A stretch of DNA of 10,406 nt from Hyphomicrobiales bacterium (GTDB lineage: Bacteria > Pseudomonadota > Alphaproteobacteria > Rhizobiales > HXMU1428-3): the NCBI GenBank assembly GCA_021775385.1, contig JAJFHW010000354.1:1-10406 (forward strand). Direction: 5' to 3'. The notes beneath the pieces were generated by a model. It was not told the origin of the DNA, ran no database searches, and saw only the letters and a list, made by a program, of their open reading frames with translations. Positions within the stretch are counted from its first letter, which is position 1. Each line of letters starts with the position of its first letter. Below are positions 1-6,631 of the stretch, one piece after another. A program made the translations under genes and the position numbers.

Positions 1-286
1 TGGCATTAGCAGCAAGGCATGCGTTTGTTGTTATTTTTTGTGCAAAGGGGTGGGTTGCATCGATTATTGCTGAAATATTTTCTCGTTTTATATAGTCAGC
101 TAGACCTTCGGTGCCGCCAAATCCGCCCGTTCTATATGCACCGGCTGGTTTTCTTGGAACAGAGGTTCTACCAGCTAGGGAGCTGATGATATGATAGTTT
201 TGGTGGGATTCTAGCTTTTCAGCCAGAATGAATGCTTCTGACGAACCACCAAGTATGAGAATATTTTTTATCATAGATGCATTCAT
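1..286 (-). CDS. cobK: Precorrin-6A reductase CobK, 3' end beyond left edge
   Basis: Only the first 95 codons lie in the window; the reading frame is open to the left edge, so the C-terminal half or more is missing. CobK reduces precorrin-6A to precorrin-6B with NADPH in the corrin-ring part of the aerobic pathway, in the cytoplasm. The visible part carries the expected N-terminal Rossmann-like motif (ILILGGSSEA, residues 8-17), then SLAGRT, a GGFGG stretch, and IIDATHPFAQKITTNA near the edge, all hallmarks of the CobK/CbiJ family. The start is ATG at 286; an in-frame TGA lies two codons upstream, so it cannot begin earlier. A second ATG at 274 is possible, and neither has a strong Shine-Dalgarno sequence. 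It is divergent from cobB. The call as CobK rather than anaerobic CbiJ rests on the aerobic context (cobN, cobB). Confidence 0.9.
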   Translation of the reverse strand, partial: MNASMIKNILILGGSSEAFILAEKLESHQNYHIISSLAGRTSVPRKPAGAYRTGGFGGTEGLADYIKRENISAIIDATHPFAQKITTNACLAANA

Positions 287-487
287 AATTCATTTCTGGT
301 GGTTTTCAATGATGAGAAGGTGAGTTGGGCTCTTTTTTTAACTAAATGGAGAAATTTAAGGGACTTTTTCATTGTTTTTCATAGGTAGAACTGTAGTTTG
401 GTGGCTTATTCAACCGACTTAAATGCCAATGTTTCTAATACCAATGATTAGCAGATGGCTTTGATATAATTTAATTTGAGAAAATTT
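287..487. other. Divergent spacer between cobK and cobB
   Basis: AT-rich, gene-free spacer of about 200 bases separating two divergent cobalamin genes, so it should hold promoters for both. I read both strands for the conserved core of the cobalamin riboswitch (the CCCCCGCAACTG-like and GCCACTG-like blocks) and found neither. A TATAAT hexamer near the cobB end is listed separately. No convincing terminator hairpin was found. Confidence 0.6.
465..470 (+). promoter_or_regulatory. Candidate -10 box for cobB
   Basis: A perfect TATAAT lies 18 bases before the ATG at 488. No good -35 hexamer sits 16-18 bases upstream (the bases there read about CAATGA), so this rests on one box in AT-rich DNA. If real, transcription would begin near 477 and the leader would be only about 11 bases long. 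That fits a start at ATG 488 and not at the in-frame TTG 476. Confidence 0.3.
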
Positions 488-1813
488 ATGACGCTTTCAA
501 TTAATCCTTCATTTTCGCCCTGCTCTCAATCTCTCGCAAAAGGATTTGTTTTAGCTGCACCTCATAGTGGGTCTGGAAAAACAACTTTATCGATTGGTTT
601 GATGAGAGCACTGAAGAGGCGAGGACTTGATATTTCTCCTGCTAAAGTTGGGCCAGATTATATTGACCCTCAGTTTCATGAAGTGGCTAGCGGCGTGCCT
701 TCTTTCAATCTTGATGGTTGGGCAATGGGGGCTGAGACTTTAAATTCGCTTGGTGAAGTAATGGCAAGAGATGGTGCTCTTTGTGTGATTGAAGGGGTGA
801 TGGGTCTTTTTGATGGTGCGGTTAAACCGGGTGTTTTGGGTCATGGTGCGACTTGTGAGATTGCTAAATTTTTCAAACTTCCTGTTATATTGGTGGTTGA
901 TTGTGCGGGTATGGGGCAATCAGTTGCGGCATTAGTCAAAGGCTTTGCTGAATTTGATAAGGATGTTCACATTGCTGGTGTCATTTTGAATAAGCTTGGC
1001 TCTTTGCGGCATGTATCGATGATGGAGCACGCGCTTGAGCAAATAGGAATGCCTGTTGTTGGAGCTATCCCGCGATTTGAAGAGATGGTGCTACCTTCGC
1101 GGCATTTGGGTTTGGTTCAGGCAACAGAGAGTTCCGAGACAGATAGTCAAATTGATCGGATTGCAGACCATGTTGAAGCCCATATTTCAGTTGACCGGAT
1201 CGCTGAATTGGCAAGGCCTTTTTGTATAGAGGAATATTACCCAAGTGAAGGTATCTCTCCTCTTGGCCAACATATTGCTGTAGCTGAAGATGATGCTTTT
1301 CGTTTCTTTTACCCTCATTTAAAACGAGGATGGTCGGAAGCTCAGGCCACACTTTCTTTTTTCTCTCCCTTGAATGATGAAGCACCAAATGAGAGTGCTG
1401 ATGCGATTTACCTTCCTGGAGGTTATCCAGAACTCTATGCTGGACGATTGGCTGCATCTGATAATTTTATGAAGGGTTTAAGGACTGCAGCTACTGACGG
1501 TAAAGTGGTTTATGGTGAGTGCGGTGGCTATATGACACTTGGTTCAGGCCTTATTGATAAGGATGGTGTGCGGCACAAAATGGCTGATCTTTTACCTCTT
1601 GAGACTTCCTTTTCTAAGCGAAAACTCCATCTTGGATATCGTCACGTGAAAGGTGCCGATGGTAAAGTTTTCCGTGGGCATGAATTTCACTATGCGTCAA
1701 TTGAGAAAGAAGAGGGAGAGGCTCTCTTTAGTGATGCTGAGGGGCAGTCTCACTATGGTTTGCAACGAGAGAAAGTTTCAGGCTCGTTTGTGCATTTGAT
1801 TGACGCGGCTTAA
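488..1813 (+). CDS. cobB: Hydrogenobyrinic acid a,c-diamide synthase CobB
   Basis: ATP- and glutamine-dependent amidation of the a and c side chains of hydrogenobyrinic acid, the last step before cobalt insertion by CobN/S/T. The protein has the two expected domains. The N-terminal P-loop synthetase domain has APHSGSGKTT at about residues 25-34, KVGPDYIDP shortly after, and VIEGVMGLFDG at about 100-110. The C-terminal class I glutamine amidotransferase domain has its nucleophile in YGECGGYM (Cys345), GHEFHYAS near 397-404, and the family's closing SFVHLI at the end. At 441 residues it has normal length. An in-frame TTG at 476 would add four residues; I prefer ATG 488 because GAG at 478-480 gives a Shine-Dalgarno 7 bases upstream. 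Its TAA overlaps the TAA of the DUF1636 gene on the other strand. The anaerobic homologue CbiA is less likely given cobN. Confidence 0.95.
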   Translation: MTLSINPSFSPCSQSLAKGFVLAAPHSGSGKTTLSIGLMRALKRRGLDISPAKVGPDYIDPQFHEVASGVPSFNLDGWAMGAETLNSLGEVMARDGALCVIEGVMGLFDGAVKPGVLGHGATCEIAKFFKLPVILVVDCAGMGQSVAALVKGFAEFDKDVHIAGVILNKLGSLRHVSMMEHALEQIGMPVVGAIPRFEEMVLPSRHLGLVQATESSETDSQIDRIADHVEAHISVDRIAELARPFCIEEYYPSEGISPLGQHIAVAEDDAFRFFYPHLKRGWSEAQATLSFFSPLNDEAPNESADAIYLPGGYPELYAGRLAASDNFMKGLRTAATDGKVVYGECGGYMTLGSGLIDKDGVRHKMADLLPLETSFSKRKLHLGYRHVKGADGKVFRGHEFHYASIEKEEGEALFSDAEGQSHYGLQREKVSGSFVHLIDAA

Positions 1814-2235
1814 TCTAACTCAGAAATTCTTTGGTGACTGGCCCCAAAAGATGGAGTGCGGGCAACGACCCCTTTTTGGAATGAAACTGGACGATCTTTC
1901 CAGGCGGGGATACCATCTTCTGAGATGGCATAGAGTTTTGCGAATGTGATGATGTCTTGCGTTGCTGTTTTTGGATCTAGATCACCAACTGTAAAGGTGA
2001 ATTTACCAGGCGCTACGAGAGATACTGTTGCTGGACGGGAGCATACACTCATACATTGCATTATCTTAACATGGAACCGTTCGTTTAAAGCTTGTGAGTT
2101 TATGGCCTCTTGCAACAACTGCGCGAGATCTTTACCAGGACGCTCTGGGTTATCTGGACTTGCGTTTTTAGGGCGACATGCGCCGCAAATATAGATTTCA
2201 AGCTCTGGTGTGCTAGTGGATTGCGCTTTGGTCAT
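1810..2235 (-). CDS. DUF1636 family cysteine-rich, probably metal-binding protein
   Basis: A 141-residue soluble protein of the DUF1636 (predicted metal-binding) family, which is often found beside cobalamin genes in alphaproteobacteria; its reaction is not established. Four cysteines stand in a CX2C (Cys17, Cys20, in YICGACRP) and a CX3C (Cys61, Cys65, in MQCMSVCSRP) about 40 residues apart. They are followed by the family-typical VSLVAPGKFTFTVGDLDP and, near the end, DRPVSFQKGVVARTP. The spacing recalls thioredoxin-like [2Fe-2S] ferredoxins, so iron-sulfur or metal binding is a reasonable inference. The start is fixed: in-frame TAA lies two codons before ATG 2235, and the next Met is residue 59. 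No clear Shine-Dalgarno is seen. It is convergent with cobB, sharing the palindromic TTAA for both stop codons, and divergent from cobC. No signal peptide or membrane segment is present. Confidence 0.8.
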   Translation of the reverse strand: MTKAQSTSTPELEIYICGACRPKNASPDNPERPGKDLAQLLQEAINSQALNERFHVKIMQCMSVCSRPATVSLVAPGKFTFTVGDLDPKTATQDIITFAKLYAISEDGIPAWKDRPVSFQKGVVARTPSFGASHQRISELD

Positions 2236-2381
2236 AGTTTATTTCATCATCTTTATTAAATATCGCTTTGAAGCTCGGCACAGTGTCGTGAAAATGGTGC
2301 TGCGTCAAGTCTATAAGTTGATTGCAGAAAACCCTGCCTTGAGGCATAGTTAGCTGGATATTTTGTATGGAGTTTTAGATC
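2236..2381. other. Divergent spacer between the DUF1636 gene and cobC
   Basis: A 146-base gene-free region that should carry promoters in both directions. No riboswitch core is visible. Two short inverted repeats occur: CGGCAC-A-GTGTCG at 2276-2288 (one mismatched pair) and TGCCT-TG-AGGCA at 2335-2346. Either could be an operator, but both are short enough to arise by chance. A Shine-Dalgarno TGGAG at 2368-2372 serves cobC. Confidence 0.5.
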
Positions 2382-3389
2382 ATGTTACATGGTGGAGAGC
2401 TGATTAAGGCTGCCAGGGACTATGGAATTGAACCTTTTAAGTGGTTAGACCTGTCTACAGGAATTAATCCGAATGGGTATTTTATTCAAGATTTACCTCA
2501 ATCTTGTTTTCATCGCCTTCCTGACCCATCTGATTTAAGTGCTCTCGAAGCGATTGCCCGTGAGACTTATTCTGTGCCGCAAGGGGTAGGGTTAATCGCT
2601 GCGGCTGGATCTGAAGCCCTTATTCAAACACTACCGCAAATTTTTCCTACTATGAAAGTGGCTATTCTTAGCCCAACCTTTTCTTCTCATGAGGCATCTT
2701 GGCGGCGTTATGGTCATGATGTACATTTGATTGGGAATTTGGATGATATTGGGGATGCGACAATTGTCGTTGTTGTTAATCCTAACAATCCGGATGGTTC
2801 TGTCATACAGCCTCAAAAATTTCGTAAAATAGCAGAGGCTTTAAAGGCGAAAGGGGGAGCATTGGTTCTTGATGAAGCTTTTGCAGATTGTATGCCGGAT
2901 ATTAGTTATGTACCTCTTCATGATAATGGATCAGTGATTGTATTACGATCAATTGGAAAATTTTATGGATTAGCAGGCCTTCGCCTTGGGTTTGCTGTTG
3001 GGCCGGAGCGGTTTTTAGATCGTTTAAAAGATATATTAGGCGATTGGGCAGTTTCAGGCCCAGCCATTGAGATAGGGCGAAAGGCTCTGCAAGATAAGGA
3101 TTGGAGGGCAAAAATCTCTCAATTACTTGAACTGCAATCAAAAATGCATAGAGCTGTGTTTGAACGACTTTCTATAAAAGTTGTTGGGGGTACTGTATTG
3201 TTTAACTTGATTGAAGTTGCTGATGCCCGCACATTACATCATGAATTAGCTAAGCGCGCGATTTGGACTAGGCGGTTTGAATATAACCCAAATTGGCTAC
3301 GGATTGGTCTTTGTAAAAGCCAGAGTGATTTGAAGCAATTTGAACAGCTTTTGCAAGATGCACTTGAAATTCAGAATGTGCCTGCTTGA
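2382..3389 (+). CDS. cobC: L-threonine-O-3-phosphate decarboxylase CobC (CobD in Salmonella naming)
   Basis: PLP-dependent enzyme of aminotransferase fold type I that makes (R)-1-amino-2-propanol phosphate, the linker later joined to the corrin by CbiB. It opens with HGGELIKAARDYG and WLDLSTGINP, the usual start of this family. It then shows the fold's landmarks: NPNNPDG (Asn133-Gly139), LVLDEAF with the pyridine-contacting Asp164, and RSIGKFYGLAGLRLGF with the Schiff-base Lys193. The C-terminal TRRFEYNPNWLRIGLC holds the carboxylate-binding Arg region. At 335 residues the length is normal and the gene is intact. TGGAG at 2368-2372 gives a good Shine-Dalgarno 9 bases before ATG 2382. cbiB follows after 33 bases on the same strand, so the two are probably cotranscribed. 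Histidinol-phosphate aminotransferase (HisC) is the main look-alike, but the N-terminus and context favour CobC. Confidence 0.93.
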   Translation: MLHGGELIKAARDYGIEPFKWLDLSTGINPNGYFIQDLPQSCFHRLPDPSDLSALEAIARETYSVPQGVGLIAAAGSEALIQTLPQIFPTMKVAILSPTFSSHEASWRRYGHDVHLIGNLDDIGDATIVVVVNPNNPDGSVIQPQKFRKIAEALKAKGGALVLDEAFADCMPDISYVPLHDNGSVIVLRSIGKFYGLAGLRLGFAVGPERFLDRLKDILGDWAVSGPAIEIGRKALQDKDWRAKISQLLELQSKMHRAVFERLSIKVVGGTVLFNLIEVADARTLHHELAKRAIWTRRFEYNPNWLRIGLCKSQSDLKQFEQLLQDALEIQNVPA

Positions 3390-3422
3390 TTTATTATTTT
3401 TTGATGATTTGAGATTTTATTT

Positions 3423-4424
3423 ATGCCTGACATGGATTTGAGGGCACTCCTCCTCATTTTAGCGATACTACTTGATTGGTTAATTAGTGATCCTAAACGA
3501 CTTTACAGTCATATATTGCATCCTGTTCAATTTATGGGAGAAGTTCTTACTCTGATTGAAGCGCGTCTTAATAAACAGACAGTTTCGTTTAGAATGCAAA
3601 AATTGCGCGGTGTGGTTGGGCTCATCCTGTATCTTCTTATTTGGTTGATGGTTGGCATTGCACTTTCACTTATTTGTAGCGTGATCGGGCTTTGGGGCAT
3701 GGGCTTAGAAATTTTATTTGCTGCGGTTTTACTTTCTGGAAGATCTCTTTATGAGCATGTTCGGGAAGTGAATGAAGCTCTTAAATTCAAGACCATTGAA
3801 GAAGCTCGGCTCTCTGTTGGGCAAATTGTTGGCCGGGATGTAACTGCACTTGATGAGCGCGGCGTGGCACGAGCTGCGATTGAATCTGGTGCTGAAAATT
3901 TATCGGATGGGTTTATTGCACCAGCGATGTTTTATTTTATCGGCGGTTTGCCAGGATTGATTTTTTATAAAGCGGTAAATACAGCTGATAGTATGATTGG
4001 TCATAAAACTCAGCGTTTTCTTGGGTTTGGTTGGGCAGCAGCGCGACTTGATGATGTTTTAAACTACGTGCCCTCACGGTTAACAGGAATGCTAATTGTG
4101 ATTATTGCTCAGCTTCGTTATGGCAATGGCGGCGATGTGTTTCGTGTGATGATTAAAGATTCTGGTAAGCATAGTTCGCCTAATGCAGGTTGGCCAGAAG
4201 CTGCTATGGCGGGAGCGCTAGGAATAGCTCTTGCTGGTCCACGTGTTTATTTTGATGTTATGAAACAAGACCCTTGGATAAATGCAAAGGGTCGATTGGA
4301 TGCAGATGCGGAAGATATTTGGCAAGCTTTGGCAGTTATGAAGCGGGCTGTATTTTTTACTGTGCCTTTGTTTGGGTTGATAGGCGTTCTTATTTTTGTC
4401 CTTGATAAGATACCTTATCTTTGA
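3423..4424 (+). CDS. cbiB: Adenosylcobinamide-phosphate synthase CbiB (CobD in Pseudomonas naming)
   Basis: Membrane enzyme that joins aminopropanol (phosphate) to adenosylcobyric acid, giving adenosylcobinamide (phosphate); its substrate comes from the upstream cobC. The 333-residue protein has hydrophobic segments at about residues 7-21, 63-90, 93-106, 165-185, 220-232 and 308-328. Conserved soluble stretches are SDPKRLYSHILHPVQFMG (22-39), GRDVTALDERGVARAAIE followed by SGAENLSDGFIAP (from about 137), KAVNTADSMIGHK, and DSGKHSSPNAGWPEAAMAG (from Asp246). These are the signature motifs of the CbiB/CobD family. Length is slightly above the usual 310-320. A weak Shine-Dalgarno GAG (3411-3413) precedes ATG 3423; ATG 3432 is an alternative start. 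It converges on cobQ with only 24 bases between the stop codons. Confidence 0.95.
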   Translation: MPDMDLRALLLILAILLDWLISDPKRLYSHILHPVQFMGEVLTLIEARLNKQTVSFRMQKLRGVVGLILYLLIWLMVGIALSLICSVIGLWGMGLEILFAAVLLSGRSLYEHVREVNEALKFKTIEEARLSVGQIVGRDVTALDERGVARAAIESGAENLSDGFIAPAMFYFIGGLPGLIFYKAVNTADSMIGHKTQRFLGFGWAAARLDDVLNYVPSRLTGMLIVIIAQLRYGNGGDVFRVMIKDSGKHSSPNAGWPEAAMAGALGIALAGPRVYFDVMKQDPWINAKGRLDADAEDIWQALAVMKRAVFFTVPLFGLIGVLIFVLDKIPYL

Positions 4425-4430
4425 ATAATT
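4404..4430 (+). terminator. Weak hairpin at the end of cbiB
   Basis: GATAAG and CTTATC form a perfect 6-base stem with a 4-base loop (4404-4419), inside the last codons of cbiB. It is followed by an AT-rich stretch but no uninterrupted T tract directly after the stem. The stem is AT-rich and therefore weak. It sits where the cbiB transcript would have to end before running into antisense cobQ. Only the plus-strand direction has any T-rich tail. Confidence 0.2.
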
Positions 4431-4448
4431 TTTCTTATTTTCTCATAA

Positions 4449-5942
4449 CTATAGTTTTTCGATTACTTCAATGTTGAGGTGAGAGTTGATATGATCTGCT
4501 AGTTCATCAAGAGTGGTTTCGATGGATGTTGAATAGGCGGTTTGGCTCTCAAAATTCTCGCATATTTTTTGAAGAAAGTTTTTTCTGAATTCATCAGATT
4601 GGAACAAGCCATGCAGATATGTTCCCATGATTTTTCCTGAAGCGTTTTGTGCTCCTTCTAATTGGGTTTCATTATTTTTAATTTTGAAGAGAGGCCGGTT
4701 TGTATCGAGCCCTTTTGTTTTTCCCATATGCATTTCATAGGCTGAGAGATTTGAGTTTGTTTCTAGAAATTCAGCTGTCACTTGCGTGAGGGTTTTGTTG
4801 GTCTCCAGGGTTGTTTCAATCTCTAATAATTTAAGGCCTTCAATTTCTCTTGGGTTACCTTCCAGGCCTTCTGGATCTTTAATCATTTTACCAAGCATTT
4901 GATAGCCGCCGCATAGGCCTAGGATATAAGTTCCTTTTCTGGCATGTGTTGCAATGTCTATATGCCAGCCTTCTTTATAAAGCGCTTCTAAGTCTGCAAT
5001 GGTGGCTTTTGAGCCGGTTAAGATGATGAGGTCAGTGTCGTCTGGAATAAGATCGCCTTGTTTCACTAACTTAAGGTCGACGTTTGGTTCAGCAGAGAGG
5101 GGATCAAGGTCATCAAAATTAGCAATGCGTGGAAGAACAGGGACAGCAATTTTGATTTGCTTTTTATTTGACTTATTAATTTTAGAACTGTGCTCTAAAT
5201 CTTGGCTATCTTCTGCCGGGAGTAGATTTGCTTTTTGAAACCAGGGACAGACACCCAAGCTTGGCCATCCGGTTTTTTCAGTTATCAATTCTTCGGCTGA
5301 TGTGAAGAGGGTTGGGTCACCGCGAAATTTATTGATGATATAGCCTTTGATTAAGTCAATTTCATTTTCTGGTAAAAGAGCATGTGTGCCGACTATACTG
5401 GCCAGAACGCCACCGCGATCAATGTCTGCGGCTAAAATTACTGGGATGTTGGCAGCCTCTGCAAAGCCCATATTAGCAATGTCGTTTTCTCGTAAATTTA
5501 TTTCAGATGCTGAGCCTGCACCTTCGACGATAATCAGATCAGCTTGTTTTTTTAAGTGCTCAAAGCTTTCTAATACTTTTGGCATGAGGGATTTTTTTAA
5601 CGTGTAAAAATCTTTTGCTTTATAAGACCCTAAGCGCTTGCCTTGGACGATTACTTGTGAGCCGCATTCTCCTTCTGGTTTTAAAAGAACCGGGTTCATA
5701 TGTATGGTCGGATCTGTCTTACATGCCAGAGCTTGTAGCGCTTGGGCACGGCCAATTTCGCCGCCATCTTTCGTGACAGCGGCGTTGTTTGACATGTTTT
5801 GTGGTTTAAATGGACGAACGGTCAAACCTTGGTTTGTGAAATGACGGCAGAGGCCGGCCACCAGCATTGATTTACCAACATTGGAACCGGTGCCTTGAAC
5901 CATAAAGGCTTTGCATGCTGTTTTTTCGTTAGGCTTTGTCAC
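4449..5942 (-). CDS. cobQ: Cobyric acid synthase CobQ
   Basis: Glutamine- and ATP-dependent amidation of side chains b, d, e and g of adenosylcobyrinic acid a,c-diamide, giving adenosylcobyric acid, the substrate of CbiB. The 497-residue protein has the N-terminal synthetase domain with P-loop VQGTGSNVGKS (15-25), RPFKPQNMSNNAAV, LIIVEGAGSASEINLR, and ADIDRGGVLASIVGT. The C-terminal class I amidotransferase domain has Cys344 in LGLCGGYQMLG and His444 in GTYLHGLF. A Lys/Ser-rich linker (near 247-262) before PVLPRIANFDDLDPL is somewhat longer than I expect for the family. The start codon is GTG at 5942: an in-frame TGA lies three codons upstream, and the next start candidate, ATG at 5903 (residue 14), would begin directly at the P-loop. 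No strong Shine-Dalgarno is visible. It lies 77 bases after cobO, so cotranscription with cobN-cobO is likely. Confidence 0.95.
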   Translation of the reverse strand: MTKPNEKTACKAFMVQGTGSNVGKSMLVAGLCRHFTNQGLTVRPFKPQNMSNNAAVTKDGGEIGRAQALQALACKTDPTIHMNPVLLKPEGECGSQVIVQGKRLGSYKAKDFYTLKKSLMPKVLESFEHLKKQADLIIVEGAGSASEINLRENDIANMGFAEAANIPVILAADIDRGGVLASIVGTHALLPENEIDLIKGYIINKFRGDPTLFTSAEELITEKTGWPSLGVCPWFQKANLLPAEDSQDLEHSSKINKSNKKQIKIAVPVLPRIANFDDLDPLSAEPNVDLKLVKQGDLIPDDTDLIILTGSKATIADLEALYKEGWHIDIATHARKGTYILGLCGGYQMLGKMIKDPEGLEGNPREIEGLKLLEIETTLETNKTLTQVTAEFLETNSNLSAYEMHMGKTKGLDTNRPLFKIKNNETQLEGAQNASGKIMGTYLHGLFQSDEFRKNFLQKICENFESQTAYSTSIETTLDELADHINSHLNIEVIEKL

Positions 5943-5994
5943 GTAAAATCAACTTTGGTTCTGATTTAGTTTGGGAACAAATTAAAATTGGGTT

Positions 5995-6029
5995 TAGACC
6001 TTAATATTCATTCTAGACTTTAATACTCA
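5995..6029 (-). repeat. Tandem near-duplicate spanning the cobO stop codon
   Basis: On the plus strand TAGACCTTAATATTCA (5995-6010) is followed 19 bases on by TAGACTTTAATACTCA (6014-6029), 14 of 16 bases the same. The second copy contains the last codons and the TAA of cobO; the first lies in the cobO-cobQ spacer. It looks like an old local duplication. The 19-base period is not a codon multiple, so it does not extend the reading frame. Confidence 0.5.
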
Positions 6030-6631
6030 ATGCCTTTTTGGGCTTTGATGCCTTGTTCTTTAAAGGGGTGTTTGATCAATTTCATTTCCGTGACGAGATC
6101 TGCAACTTCGATGAGTTCTGGTTTGGCGTTTCTGCCAGTGACGATGATGTGTTTATCTTCGGCTCTATTTTTTAGAGTTTCGATGACTTCATTTAATTCG
6201 AGGTAATCATAGCGAAGGGCTATGTTTAATTCATCGAGAACGACCATTTTGATATTTGGATCTTCGATGAACTCTTTTGATTTTGCCCAGGCTTTTTTGG
6301 TGACTTCTATGTCACGCTCTCTATCTTGAGTTTCCCAGGTGAAACCTTCTCCCATTGCGTGGATCTCTACTTGTTCTGGAAATTTCATTAATACATCGCG
6401 CTCACCTGATTGCCAGTCTCCTTTGATGAATTGGACGATGCCGATGTTAAACCCATGAGTAATGCCGCGCATGACCATACCAAAGGCTGAGGAAGATTTA
6501 CCTTTGCCTGTGCCTGTATGGACAATGAGCAAGCCTTTGTCGGCTGTTTTCTCAGCCATTTTTTTGTCGTGTAGTTCTTTACGCTGTACCATTTTGTCAT
6601 GGTGACGTTCGCTATCAATTGGTTTGCTCAT
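6020..6631 (-). CDS. cobO: Corrinoid adenosyltransferase CobO (BtuR/CobA type)
   Basis: Cytoplasmic ATP:corrinoid adenosyltransferase that attaches the 5'-deoxyadenosyl group to reduced cobalt in the corrin, between cobalt insertion by CobN/S/T and amidation by CobQ. The protein is 203 residues, normal for the family. After a charged N-terminal tail (1-32) comes LLIVHTGTGKGKSSSAFG, the family's P-loop (about 34-51). Then follow VQFIKGDWQSGER (66-78), GFTWETQDRERD (96-107), VVLDELNIAL (130-139) and IIVTGRNAKPELIEVADLVTEM. It ends with the characteristic KHPFKEQGIKAQKGIEY. The ATG lies 17 bases inside the end of cobN, and AGGAAA ends six bases upstream of it, so translation is probably coupled to cobN. 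Its 3' end overlaps a small tandem duplication. The gene looks intact. Confidence 0.96.
   Translation of the reverse strand: MSKPIDSERHHDKMVQRKELHDKKMAEKTADKGLLIVHTGTGKGKSSSAFGMVMRGITHGFNIGIVQFIKGDWQSGERDVLMKFPEQVEIHAMGEGFTWETQDRERDIEVTKKAWAKSKEFIEDPNIKMVVLDELNIALRYDYLELNEVIETLKNRAEDKHIIVTGRNAKPELIEVADLVTEMKLIKHPFKEQGIKAQKGIEY

Noticed and set aside
328..348. GAG-loop-CTC followed by seven T as a terminator in the cobK-cobB spacer
   Set aside because: The stem is only three base pairs and there is no upstream plus-strand gene in the window for it to terminate.
461..474. TTGATATAATTTAA as an FNR-type site upstream of cobB
   Set aside because: Only the left half matches TTGAT-N4-ATCAA; the right half is TTTAA, and the match is better explained by the -10 box.
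476..478. TTG as the start of cobB
   Set aside because: ATG 488 has a Shine-Dalgarno-like GAG at good distance, and the four extra residues do not belong to a conserved part of the protein. It cannot be fully excluded.
1065..1457. 130-residue open frame on the minus strand inside cobB
   Set aside because: It is antisense to the conserved CobB reading frame and its Gln/His/Leu-rich translation has no recognisable domain. It is a by-product of cobB codon use.
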